Assembly (NCBI RefSeq): GCF_000379105.1
Contig: NZ_KB900609.1
Span: forward strand, 6,629,814-6,693,813
DNA from: Methylobacterium sp. WSM2598
GTDB taxonomy: Bacteria > Pseudomonadota > Alphaproteobacteria > Rhizobiales > Beijerinckiaceae
Reading direction: 5' to 3'
DNA length: 64,000 bases
Positions within the stretch are counted from its first letter, which is position 1; each line of letters starts with the position of its first letter. Positions 21,561 to 29,611 of the stretch are shown here, one piece after another. The notes under the pieces are model-generated. The model did no database searches and was not told the DNA's origin. It saw only the letters and a list, made by a program, of their open reading frames with translations. Both the position numbers and the translations under genes were made by a program.

Positions 21561-23491
21561 GCGGCCGCCCCCGCGTGGCGGTGCCCGTCGAGCAGGCTCT
21601 CCGGGGCGGCTGTGCCGCCGCAGGCCGGGCAGCGCCCGCCGGTCGCGGCGAGCAGCGCCGCGGTCTCGGCCTCGATCGCGGCGAGGCCCGCCCGCGCCTC
21701 GGCCGTCCGCCCCCGCGCCGCGGCGAGCTGCCGGCCGAGCTCCGCGAGGCGCCGGGCGCCGCGCAGGGCCGCCTCCGGCGCGGCGAGGGCCGGCGCCGCC
21801 TCGGGCAGGGCCGCGAGCGCCGCCGCCCGGGCGCGCGCCCGGGCGAGGTCGGCGGCGAGGCGCGCCAGGGCGGCGGCGTGGGCCTCGGCGGCGGCGCTCG
21901 CCCGCGGCACCGGCGCCGCCGGCAGGCCCGCCAGGGCCGCCAGCTGGGCCCGCGCGCGGGCGAGGTCCCGGGACAGGCCGAGGAGACGCTCCCCCACGCC
22001 CTCCCGGTGGCGCGCCTCGGCGAGCCCGCGGGCGAGGTCGGCCGGGACCTCCGGGCCCGGCAGGGCCGCGAGCGCCCGGGCCCGGCCCGAGGCCGCGTCC
22101 CGGGCGGCGCGCAGCCGCGCCAGGGCGCTCAGCCCGGCCTCGATTCCGGCGAGGCGCCGCTCGCCCTCGGCGAGGCGCCCGGCCTCCTCGCGCAGGGCCG
22201 CGAGGGAGGCGGCCGCCGCCTCGAGTCCGGCCAGGGGGGCGAGGAGCTCGGCCAGGAGAGCGAGGCGCCGCTCGCCCTCGCGCACGGCGCGCTGGTCCTC
22301 CGCCACGCGCTCGCGCTGGAGGTCCTGCATGGCGCGGATGTAGCCGGCCTCCCGGCCGAGCGAGAGCACGGCGGAGCGCTTGGGCGCCTTCTCGCCGAGG
22401 AGGAAGACCGGGAATTTCTGGTGCGCGACGTGGACCTCCAGCTCCTCGACCCGGGTGATGCCGAAGAGCCGGTCGACCCAGTCCGGCACGTCCCGGCCGC
22501 CGGTCTCCAGCGTCGCCCCGTCCTGGCGGACCAGGGATCCGTCCGGCTCGTGCAGCGACCACAGGTTGACGGGCGAGCGCCGAACCTGGCGCGCGAAGCG
22601 CAGGATCCGGCCCCCCGCCACCCCGATCTCGATCCGGCAGGCGGGCTTGCCGGCCCGCACCAGCCCGTCGCGGGCCTCGCCGTAGAAGACCGCGCGCAGG
22701 GCCCGGATCACCGTCGACTTGCCGCGGTTGTTCGGCCCCACCAGCGCGTTGACGCCCGGCGCGAGGGGCAGGACCGCGTCGGCGAAGCCCTGCACGTCGG
22801 TCAGGCGGATGTGGCGGAAGCCCGGCGCGTCGGGCTCCCAGGCGGCGGCGCATTCCTCGGCCGGGCCGTCGATCAGCACGCCGCGCGCCGGGTCGCCACC
22901 GATGCGGCTCACCCGCGTGCCGGGCGGAAAGCCCGTGACGTCGTGGTGCGAGATGGCGAGGCATTGCAGGGACAGCCGCGCCGCCCCGTCCTCCAGCACC
23001 CGGTAGAAGGCCGGCACCCGCGCCGGCGCGATCCAGCAATCGGCCTCGTCGAGGGCGATGAAGCGCCCCAAACCCGCCTTGACCACCGCGATCAGCCGCA
23101 GGCCCATCCCGACCACGTTGGTCATGGCCCCGCCATTGTCCTCCAGCACGTCCTCGCGGCCGCCGTCCGGCCGCAGCAGGCCGATGTCGAGGGCGGGCAG
23201 GCCGCGCTCCGTGGTGAGGTCGAGGGAGACCGGCTTCTCCCCCGGCAGCACCTCCTGCACCACGGCCGAGAGCAGGGTCTCGATGCGGGCGAGGCTGCGC
23301 TGGTGGGTCTCCTGCTGCAGCTCTCGCAGGCAGAGATCGACCGCGTCGCGCCGCTCCAGCCGGCCCTTGGCGGCCGCGACCGCCCGGACCAGCCCGTCGC
23401 GCTCCCCGGTCAGGGCGGCCCGGCGCGCCTCGGCGCGCGCGAGCGCGCGGCCGAGCCGGTCGAGGGCGGCCGCGGCCTCCGCAGGGCTCAT
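21557..23491 (-). CDS. Rad50/SbcC-like ATPase with circularly permuted order of motifs
   Basis: A 644-residue ATPase whose motifs are in reverse order to SbcC/Rad50. Residues 1-75 form a coiled coil. Then come a signature-like segment EDNGGAMTNVVGMGLRL (117-133), Walker B FIALDEAD (144-151) and an H-loop AISHHD (about 179-184). The Walker A GPNNRGKST (252-260) and a Q-loop (around Gln358) follow. A long Ala/Arg/Leu coiled coil (about 390-615) ends in CPACGG (Cys621/Cys624), like the Rad50 zinc hook, 20 residues from the C-terminus. The ATG at 23491 overlaps the upstream stop (TGATG), and the downstream nuclease starts inside its stop. It probably acts in DNA-end processing; a defence role is possible. 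Confidence 0.8.
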   Translation of the reverse strand: MSPAEAAAALDRLGRALARAEARRAALTGERDGLVRAVAAAKGRLERRDAVDLCLRELQQETHQRSLARIETLLSAVVQEVLPGEKPVSLDLTTERGLPALDIGLLRPDGGREDVLEDNGGAMTNVVGMGLRLIAVVKAGLGRFIALDEADCWIAPARVPAFYRVLEDGAARLSLQCLAISHHDVTGFPPGTRVSRIGGDPARGVLIDGPAEECAAAWEPDAPGFRHIRLTDVQGFADAVLPLAPGVNALVGPNNRGKSTVIRALRAVFYGEARDGLVRAGKPACRIEIGVAGGRILRFARQVRRSPVNLWSLHEPDGSLVRQDGATLETGGRDVPDWVDRLFGITRVEELEVHVAHQKFPVFLLGEKAPKRSAVLSLGREAGYIRAMQDLQRERVAEDQRAVREGERRLALLAELLAPLAGLEAAAASLAALREEAGRLAEGERRLAGIEAGLSALARLRAARDAASGRARALAALPGPEVPADLARGLAEARHREGVGERLLGLSRDLARARAQLAALAGLPAAPVPRASAAAEAHAAALARLAADLARARARAAALAALPEAAPALAAPEAALRGARRLAELGRQLAAARGRTAEARAGLAAIEAETAALLAATGGRCPACGGTAAPESLLDGHRHAGAAA

Positions 23492-23790
23492 CAGCGCGCC
23501 TCGGAGAGGCCGTCGAGCTCGGCCTGCACGGCGCGCAGCGCCTGCGCGAAGGCCTCGACCCGGCGGGCATTCTCGGCCCGGACCTCCTCGATCATCGCCC
23601 GGATCGCCGCCTCGTCGTCGGTGCCGAGCTCCTCCCGGGCCTGGGCGCGGGCGGCCTCCAGCTCCGCGCTCAGGCGCTCGACGTCGCCCTCCGCCCGGAT
23701 GCGGTCCGCCCGCAGGCGCTCGTAGGCCGGGCGCAGGGCCTCCAACCGCCTGAGGGCCTCGGTCTCCTGGCTCGTCCGGCTGCGCTCCAT
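23491..23790 (-). CDS. Small coiled-coil protein, first gene of the ATPase-nuclease operon
   Basis: 99 residues, almost entirely charged helix (ALRPAYERLRADRIRAEGDVERLSAELEAARAQAREEL, broken by heptad breaks), predicted to be a coiled coil. The ATG at 23790 is preceded by GGGGAGGAG. Its stop overlaps the ATPase start, so it is the leading cistron of the operon. It has no catalytic motif. It may pair with the long C-terminal coiled coil of the ATPase, whose own N-terminal coil is much shorter; this is inference. Confidence 0.7.
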   Translation of the reverse strand: MERSRTSQETEALRRLEALRPAYERLRADRIRAEGDVERLSAELEAARAQAREELGTDDEAAIRAMIEEVRAENARRVEAFAQALRAVQAELDGLSEAR

Positions 23791-23997
23791 GCTCCTCCCC
23801 GTCGCGTGCGGGACAGAGGTGGCATCGGGCGGGCCCGGGCGCCAGGGGGAAAGTCCGCCCCGACGCCGTTCCGGGATTGTTCGCCGAGAGCCATTGACCT
23901 GTGCCGCAAATCGGACCAGTGTTCCTTATCTGTTCCATGAATCGGGCGCCGGCGCCACGCGGCACGGGCCCGCACCGGGACCGGGAGGCCTGTGATC

Positions 23998-24423
23998 ATG
24001 GCGGCGACCTTGACGGCAACCTCGGCGGCGACCGGCCTCGACGACGCGGTGCTGTTCGAGAACCGGGACTGGATCCTGTCGGAGGACGGGCTGGAGCACC
24101 GCGCCACCGGCTACTTCATCGCCCGCGGGAGCCTCGGCGCCAAGCGCCCGGACGGCTACTGGGACTGGCCGCTGCACCTCTCCGAGAAGGCGTGGTGCGG
24201 CGTGCGCAGCTTCCGCGAGGCGTTCCTGGCCGCCCTGCAGGCCTTCGGCATCGCGCCCGATTCGAAGCTCACCCTCTCCTTCGCGCTCGGCTTCGGCACG
24301 CGGCTGCCCGCGCCGGAGACGGAGGGCTTCGTGCCGCTGGCCGACCTCGTGCGCCTCGCCCCGCCCCCCCGGCGCCGGGCCGCCGCGGCGCGGGCGCCGC
24401 GGGCGCTCGCGCTGGGCGCGTAG
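23998..24423 (+). CDS. Conserved hypothetical protein
   Basis: 141 residues, no signal peptide or membrane segment. A mixed alpha/beta core (ENRDWILSEDGLEHRATGYFIARGSL, then DWPLHLSEKAWCGVRSFREAFLAALQAFG) is followed by an Ala/Arg-rich tail. The ATG at 23998 fits GGGAGG at 23983-23988; the GTG at 23992 is too close. I do not recognise the family. It is divergent from the ATPase operon and followed by two small membrane-protein genes on the same strand. Confidence 0.6.
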   Translation: MAATLTATSAATGLDDAVLFENRDWILSEDGLEHRATGYFIARGSLGAKRPDGYWDWPLHLSEKAWCGVRSFREAFLAALQAFGIAPDSKLTLSFALGFGTRLPAPETEGFVPLADLVRLAPPPRRRAAAARAPRALALGA

Positions 24424-24490
24424 GCGGCGCGCGGGTGCGGGCGCCTGAGGCGGCGCGGCGGCCCGAGCCTGCGGCGGGCGCCGCCGAGGC

Positions 24491-24775
24491 GTGACGCCCG
24501 CCGACCCCGATCCTGCCCCGGCGGACCCGCTCTTCGCCGAGAAGCAGCGCGTCAACGAGCGGGTCCGGCTCCTCGCCGGCAACATCGACCGGGCCTCCAC
24601 GGCCTGCTTCACGGTCGGCGTCGCCACGCCCGCGGCGGGCTGGCTCTACAATGTCAGCGGCCTGCAGACCTCGCTGAGCCTCGCGGTGCTCGGGCTCGGG
24701 GTTCTCGGTTGGCTCGCGGCGGCGATCCTCCTACATTGCCTGGCGAGGCGTCTCCTCAACGGGCTTCTGCCATGA
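24491..24775 (+). CDS. Small membrane protein (two TM segments)
   Basis: 94 residues with a polar N-terminus, a moderately hydrophobic segment (ACFTVGVATPAAGWLYNVSG, about 38-57) and a strong TM helix (LAVLGLGVLGWLAAAILLHCLA, about 64-85). The GTG start at 24491 has GAGG immediately upstream. It overlaps the next small gene by an ATGA, so the two are translationally coupled. The family is not recognised. Confidence 0.55.
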   Translation: MTPADPDPAPADPLFAEKQRVNERVRLLAGNIDRASTACFTVGVATPAAGWLYNVSGLQTSLSLAVLGLGVLGWLAAAILLHCLARRLLNGLLP

Positions 24776-24930
24776 TGGCCACCGCGCTCCTCGCCTTCGC
24801 CGCCACGCCGGCCCTCGTCGTGGCGCTCGCCTACGCGGCCGTGCGGATGCAGGAACGGGAACTCGCGCGCGTGCGGCGCGACCTCTCCCTGCGGACGGTG
24901 CGGCTGGCCCGGGCCCGCCGGGCCTCCTGA
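24772..24930 (+). CDS. 52-residue single-TM protein
   Basis: Begins MMATALLAFAATPALVVALAYAAV (one TM helix in the first ~25 residues), followed by a basic amphipathic tail (QERELARVRRDLSLRTVRLARARRAS). Its ATG lies inside the stop of the preceding gene (ATGA at 24772-24775), strong evidence for a coupled small gene. The basic tail would face the cytoplasm. Function unknown. Confidence 0.5.
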   Translation: MMATALLAFAATPALVVALAYAAVRMQERELARVRRDLSLRTVRLARARRAS

Positions 24931-24939
24931 GCGGGGCGT

Positions 24940-26643
24940 CTACTCCGCCGCCTTGGGCGCCCGGCTCTCCAGGAAGGCCTCGTGCTCGGCGGCGAGGTCG
25001 CCCGAGAGGGCGCGGGCGATCAGGGCCCGGGTCTCCGCCACGCCGTAGAGCGCCACGAAGGAGCCGAAGCGGGGTCCGCGCGCCTCGCCGAGCAGGTTGG
25101 CGTAGAGCGTGGTGAACCACGCCTGCGCCACGCCCGGGCGCCCGTCCGGGCTCTTGGCCTTGCCGGACAGGTCCGGGTAGTGGCGCCGTCCGACCTCGTA
25201 GACCAAGGCCTGCAGGGCCTCGGGATCGGTCGAGCCCTCGTGCTCCGCCAGGGTCGCCGACAGGTCGGCGAGGGCCGCCCCGGCCTGGGCGTCGGGCACC
25301 CGGTACTGCTTCTGCGGCCGCACGAAGTCGCGGAAGTAGCGCACCGCGTGGTGGACGAGCCGGTCGAGGCGCGGCTGCGTCCGCGGCGAGGCCTCCGGCG
25401 CGTAGCGGCGGATGAAGCCCCACAGCACCGCCGGATCCTCGGTATTCGCCACCGCCACCAGGTTGAGCAGCATCGCGAAGGTGATGGCGCCGCCGCCCGC
25501 CGCCAGTTCCGGCGCCGGCGGCGCGCCCGCATGGATGTGCCAGACCGGGTTGCCGAGCTGCAGCTTCGGCTCCTGGCCGGGAAACTTCTCCAGGAAGGAC
25601 AGGTAGTCGTCGACGTGGCGCGGGATCACGTCGAAGTGCAGGCGCTTGGCCTCCCGCGGCTTGTTGTACATGAACAGCGCGAGGCTCTCGGGCGTGCCGT
25701 AGGCCAGCCACTCGTCGATGGTGAGGCCGTTGCCCTTCGACTTCGAGATCTTCTGGCCCTTCTCGTCCAGGAAGAGCTCGTAGTTGAAGCCCTCGGGCGG
25801 CTCGCCCCCGAGCGCGCGGGCGATCTGGCTCGACAGCTTCACCGAGTCGATCAGGTCCTTGCCGGCCATCTCGTAATCGACCCCGAGCGCGACCCAGCGC
25901 ATGGCCCAGTCGGGCTTCCACTGCAGCTTGGCGTGGCCGCCGGTCACCGGGGTCTCGTAGCGCTCGCCCGTCGCCGGGTCGCGCCAGACGATCGTGCCGG
26001 CGGCGACCTTCACCTCGTCGATCGGCACCTGCATGACGTGGCCGGTGACCGGGTGCAGCGGCAGGAAGGGCGAGTAGGAGGCCGAGCGCTCCGCCCGCAG
26101 CGAGGGCAGCATCACCGCCATGACGGCGTCGTAGCGCTCCAGCACGCGCAGGAGCGCCGCGTCGAACACCCCCGCCCGGTAGCATTCCGTGGCCGAGAGG
26201 AACTCGTAGTCGAAGCCGAAGGAATCGAGGAAGCGGCGCAGCTCGGCGTTGTTGTGCGCGCCGAAACTGTCGTGGGTGCCGAAGGGATCCGGCACGGCGG
26301 TGAGGGGCTTGTTGAGGCTCTCGGCCAGGAGGGCCCGGTTCGGCACGTTGTCCGGCACCTTGCGCAGCCCGTCCATGTCGTCCGAGAAGGCGATGAGCCG
26401 GGTCGGCACCGCGTCCCGCGTCAGCAGCCGGAAGGCGTGGCGGACCATCGAGGTGCGGGCGACCTCCCCGAAGGTGCCGATATGCGGCAGGCCCGAGGGG
26501 CCGTAGCCGGTCTCGAACAGCAGCTCGGCCTTCGGGTTCCGCTCCAGCCGGGCGACGAGCTTGCGCGCTTCCTCGAAGGGCCAGGCCGCGGAGGTCGCGG
26601 CGGCGTCGAGGAGGGCGGGGTCGATGCGGAGCGAGGCGGGCAT
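24940..26643 (-). CDS. lysK: Lysyl-tRNA synthetase, class I
   Basis: 567 residues. It shows the class I signatures HIGT within GPSGLPHIGTFGEVART (about 48-64) and the KMSKS equivalent KISKSKGNG (about 298-306). This is the archaeal-type LysRS that replaces the class II enzyme in many alphaproteobacteria. It charges tRNA-Lys in the cytoplasm. The ATG at 26643 begins MPASLRIDPALLDAAATSAAWPF, the usual class I start; the frame extends further upstream without support. It is convergent with the small membrane-protein genes. Confidence 0.92.
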   Translation of the reverse strand: MPASLRIDPALLDAAATSAAWPFEEARKLVARLERNPKAELLFETGYGPSGLPHIGTFGEVARTSMVRHAFRLLTRDAVPTRLIAFSDDMDGLRKVPDNVPNRALLAESLNKPLTAVPDPFGTHDSFGAHNNAELRRFLDSFGFDYEFLSATECYRAGVFDAALLRVLERYDAVMAVMLPSLRAERSASYSPFLPLHPVTGHVMQVPIDEVKVAAGTIVWRDPATGERYETPVTGGHAKLQWKPDWAMRWVALGVDYEMAGKDLIDSVKLSSQIARALGGEPPEGFNYELFLDEKGQKISKSKGNGLTIDEWLAYGTPESLALFMYNKPREAKRLHFDVIPRHVDDYLSFLEKFPGQEPKLQLGNPVWHIHAGAPPAPELAAGGGAITFAMLLNLVAVANTEDPAVLWGFIRRYAPEASPRTQPRLDRLVHHAVRYFRDFVRPQKQYRVPDAQAGAALADLSATLAEHEGSTDPEALQALVYEVGRRHYPDLSGKAKSPDGRPGVAQAWFTTLYANLLGEARGPRFGSFVALYGVAETRALIARALSGDLAAEHEAFLESRAPKAAE

Positions 26644-26761
26644 GGTGTCTCGTGGGCCCCGGACGGGCGGGCGCGGGCGGGTGGGTGAGGCGCGCACCCT
26701 AGGGAGTGCGCTCCCCCCGGTCAACGAAGCTCGCCCCCGGTCCGGAGGCCGCCGGCCGTCG

Positions 26762-26829
26762 GTCCCGACGGCCATGTCCCCCCCAAAGGCCATGTCCCGG
26801 GACGGCCATGTCCCGCGACCGTCGGGATC
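26762..26829. repeat. Short repeats and inverted repeat at the 3' end of the LLM oxidoreductase gene
   Basis: GGCCATGTCCC occurs three times (26770, 26788, 26804), flanked by GTCCCGACGG at 26762 and CCGTCGGGAT at 26819, which could pair. It sits at the end of the 26828-27835 gene and may be a terminator. Weak evidence. Confidence 0.35.
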
Positions 26830-27835
26830 AGGCGAGGGCCGGCTCGGGCAGGCGCGCCTCCCGGAGCTCGGCCAGGATCTCGTAGGAGCGGCGCCGCGCG
26901 CCGTGGTCGTGGATCGCCGCCGCCACCATGATCTCGTCGGCCCCGGTGCGGGCCAGGAACGCGGCCAGGCCCTCGCGCACCGTCTCCCGCGCGCCCACGA
27001 AGGAGCAGGCGAGCATGCGCGAGGCCTGCACCTTCTCGGCGGGCGACCAGTAGGTCTCGATGTCGTCGATGGGCGGCAGGAGCTGGCCGCGGGTGCCGCG
27101 GAAGAGGTTGGTGAAGGATTGCTGCGCGGAGGTGAACAGCCGGCGCGCCTCGGCGTCGGTCTCGGCCGCGATCACGTTGACGCCGACCATCGCGTAGGGT
27201 CGGTCGAGCTGGGCGCTCGGCTCGAAGCGCGACCGGTAGAGGTCGAGGGCCTGCATCAGCGCGTCGGGCGCGAAATGCGACGCGAAGGCGAAGGGCAGGC
27301 CGAGCATCGCGGCGAGCTGCGCCCCGAACAGGCTGGAGCCGAGGATCCAGAGCGGCACCTGCGTGCCCGCCCCCGGCACCGCCTGGACCACCTGCCCCGG
27401 CTGCACCGGGCCGAGCAGCGCCTGGAGTTCGAGCACGTCCTGCGGGAACGTGTCGGAGGCGGCGGGGTCGCGGCGCAGGGCCCGCAGGGTGCGCCCGTCG
27501 GTGCCGGGGGCGCGGCCGAGGCCGAGATCGATCCGGCCCGGATGCAGGGACGCGAGCGTGCCGAACTGCTCGGCGATCACCAGGGGCGCGTGGTTCGGCA
27601 GCATGATGCCGCCCGCCCCGACCCGGATGCGCGCCGTGCCGGCCGCCACGTGGGCGATGACGACCGCGGTCGCGGCGCTGGCGATGCCCACCATGTTGTG
27701 GTGCTCGGCGAGCCAGTAGCGGGTGTAGCCGAGGCGCTCCGCGTGGCGGGCGAGGTCGAGCGTGTTGCGCAGCGCGTCGCCGGGCGTCGCGCCCAGCGGG
27801 ATCGGCGCGAGGTCGAGGACGGAGAAGGGCGGCAT
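26828..27835 (-). CDS. LLM-class flavin-dependent oxidoreductase (luciferase-like)
   Basis: 335 residues of the luciferase-like monooxygenase superfamily, with DLAPIPLGATPGDALRNTLDLARHAERLGY at the start and RYWLAEHHNM near residue 40. It also has GTARIRVGAGGIMLPNHAPLVIAEQFGTL and HPGRIDLGLGRAPGTD (about 98-112). This arrangement matches the MsnO8-like single-component group. It uses reduced FMN or F420-type flavin; the substrate is unknown. The ATG at 27835 begins MPPFSVLDLAP, as in relatives. Confidence 0.88.
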   Translation of the reverse strand: MPPFSVLDLAPIPLGATPGDALRNTLDLARHAERLGYTRYWLAEHHNMVGIASAATAVVIAHVAAGTARIRVGAGGIMLPNHAPLVIAEQFGTLASLHPGRIDLGLGRAPGTDGRTLRALRRDPAASDTFPQDVLELQALLGPVQPGQVVQAVPGAGTQVPLWILGSSLFGAQLAAMLGLPFAFASHFAPDALMQALDLYRSRFEPSAQLDRPYAMVGVNVIAAETDAEARRLFTSAQQSFTNLFRGTRGQLLPPIDDIETYWSPAEKVQASRMLACSFVGARETVREGLAAFLARTGADEIMVAAAIHDHGARRRSYEILAELREARLPEPALA

Positions 27836-28077
27836 CGCGGGCTCCCGTGTGTCGCGTCAGGCCCCGTCCCAGATTTGGCGCCGGGGCCCGGGATGCAAGC
27901 GCGCCCGGGGCAGGCGTGCCATGCGCGGGACCCCGCGCTCGCGGCCGCGGACCGGGTTCGGCCGGCGGCCCGACGGGGCGGCCGCTTGCCCGCCCGGCGG
28001 CTTTGGCCGAGGGTCCGGATCCCGGTCCGCCGCCGCCCCGCGGCGGACCGGCTCACCGCGCGGGGCCGGGAGGCGGG

Positions 28078-28860
28078 ATGGCGGGGATGTTCGATCTGAC
28101 CGGGCGGGTCGCGCTGGTGACCGGCGGCAATGGCGGCATCGGGCTCGGCATGGCGGAGGCGCTGGCCGGGGCGGGCGCCGCGGTCGCGATCTGGGGCCGC
28201 GACGAGGCCAAGAACCGCGCCGCCCTGGCGCGGCTCGCCGCGACGGGCGCGCCGGCCGAGGCCTTCCTGTGCGACGTGGCCGAGCCGGAGGCGGTGGAGG
28301 CGAGCTTTTCCGCGACGCTGCGGCGCTTCGGGCGGGTCGACGCGGTCTTCGCCAATGCGGGCGTGGCGGGCGGCGGGCGGCGCTCCTTCCTGGAGCGGGA
28401 CGCGGCCGAGTGGCGGCGCACCTTCGCGGTCAACCTCGACGGGGTGGTGGGGGTGTTCCAGCAGGCCGCCCGGCACATGGCCGCGCGGGCCGAGGCCGGG
28501 GACGCCTACGGGCGGCTGGTCGCGACCTCGAGCGTCGCCTCGCTCCTCGGCGCCGCGCGCAACGAGCATTACGGGGCGACCAAGGGAGCGCTCAACGCCC
28601 TGGTGCGGGCGCTCGCGGTCGAACTCGCCCGCTACGGCGTGACCGCGAACGCGATCCTGCCGGGCTGGATCGCGAGCGACATGACGGCGGGGCTGATGGG
28701 AAACGAGAAGTTCGTGGCGAACACCCTCCCCCGCATCCCGCTGCGCCGCTACGGACAGCCGGCGGATTTCGGCGGCATCGCGGTCTACCTCGCGAGCGCG
28801 GCCTCCGCCTACATGACCGGGCAGGTCGCGGTCATCGACGGCGGCTACACCGTCGCCTGA
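28078..28860 (+). CDS. Short-chain dehydrogenase/reductase
   Basis: 260 residues of classical SDR type. It has the NAD(P)-binding TGGNGGIG (about 16-23), NAGVAG near residue 97, the catalytic Ser in SSVAS near 145, YGATK with Tyr and Lys near 158-162, and the C-terminal VIDGGYTV. The ATG at 28078 follows GGGAGG. The substrate cannot be inferred from the sequence. It stands alone on the plus strand, divergent from the LLM oxidoreductase. Confidence 0.9.
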   Translation: MAGMFDLTGRVALVTGGNGGIGLGMAEALAGAGAAVAIWGRDEAKNRAALARLAATGAPAEAFLCDVAEPEAVEASFSATLRRFGRVDAVFANAGVAGGGRRSFLERDAAEWRRTFAVNLDGVVGVFQQAARHMAARAEAGDAYGRLVATSSVASLLGAARNEHYGATKGALNALVRALAVELARYGVTANAILPGWIASDMTAGLMGNEKFVANTLPRIPLRRYGQPADFGGIAVYLASAASAYMTGQVAVIDGGYTVA

Positions 28861-28869
28861 GCGGGGCGC

Positions 28870-29220
28870 TCAGGAAAGCTGCGCGAGGCGCTGCCTGACC
28901 CGCATCTTGAGGGTCCGGTAGCGCTCCATCGTGGTGCCGGCCAGCGCCTCCTCCCGGCTGCTGGCGATGTCCGCATAGTCGATCGAGGTCTCGAACTGGC
29001 CGGCCGTCAGGTCGTGACGCGTCCCGTCCACCCGGTTGTAGAAGTGCCACCCGCGGCCCGTCTCGGTCTTGAGGATGGTGCCGCCGTGGAGGTCGTGGAC
29101 GACCAGGGCGGTGACGCCGCACTGGCCGCGCGCGGGATTGTCCGGCCGCCATTCGGGACTGGTCTCGGCGGACCAGCATTGCTGCAGGATCGGCAGGAGG
29201 GAGTCGGGGGACGATGTCAT
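28870..29220 (-). CDS. YunG-family protein
   Basis: 116 residues matching the YunG pattern: CWSAETSPEWRPDNPARGQCGVTALVVHDLHGG, then ILKTETGRGWHFYNRVDG with the later QFETS. The conserved GQCG...H suggests a cysteine-protease-like or transglutaminase-like fold, but no activity is established. The ATG at 29220 is used. It converges on the SDR gene, with only 9 bp between their stop codons. Confidence 0.75.
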   Translation of the reverse strand: MTSSPDSLLPILQQCWSAETSPEWRPDNPARGQCGVTALVVHDLHGGTILKTETGRGWHFYNRVDGTRHDLTAGQFETSIDYADIASSREEALAGTTMERYRTLKMRVRQRLAQLS

Positions 29221-29611
29221 CGGTCTCGCCTCGGGCGGGGGTCGCCCTCCGCGCCGGCCGAACGGTCACAGAACCGCGGCCGGTCGGAGCAGCCGCTCCA
29301 CCGGGCAGGATTGCGAGGAGCTTGACGCAGGGGAATGTAGCGGCGCGCCGGCTCCCGGGCAAGGCCGCGATGGCCGGAGGACATCCGCGATCGGCGCCGC
29401 GCCGTCGAAGCCGACGAGGCCGCGCATCCCGGCATCCTCCGGGCCGGCGATGCCGCGGGAGACCAGCCCCGCGGCGCGCGCTGCGTCCGCGAGGGAGTCC
29501 GGCGGGGTCGCGCGATGGCGCCCGGTGGCGGCGCGGTGCGGGCGATCACCGCGCGCCGGCGGCCCGCGCCGAGGCAGCCGGCGGCGTGGGGCGGGTGCGC
29601 CGCGTGCCCGG
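29221..29611. other. Intergenic region upstream of the YunG gene
   Basis: About 390 GC-rich bases between the YunG start and the holB stop. I see no ribosome-binding site, RNA gene or convincing frame. It must contain the YunG promoter and any terminator of the dac-tmk-holB operon. Confidence 0.4.

Noticed and set aside
26770..26814. Three GGCCATGTCCC repeats as possible iterons or operators
   Set aside because: Too short and too few, located at a gene 3' end, with no replication gene nearby.
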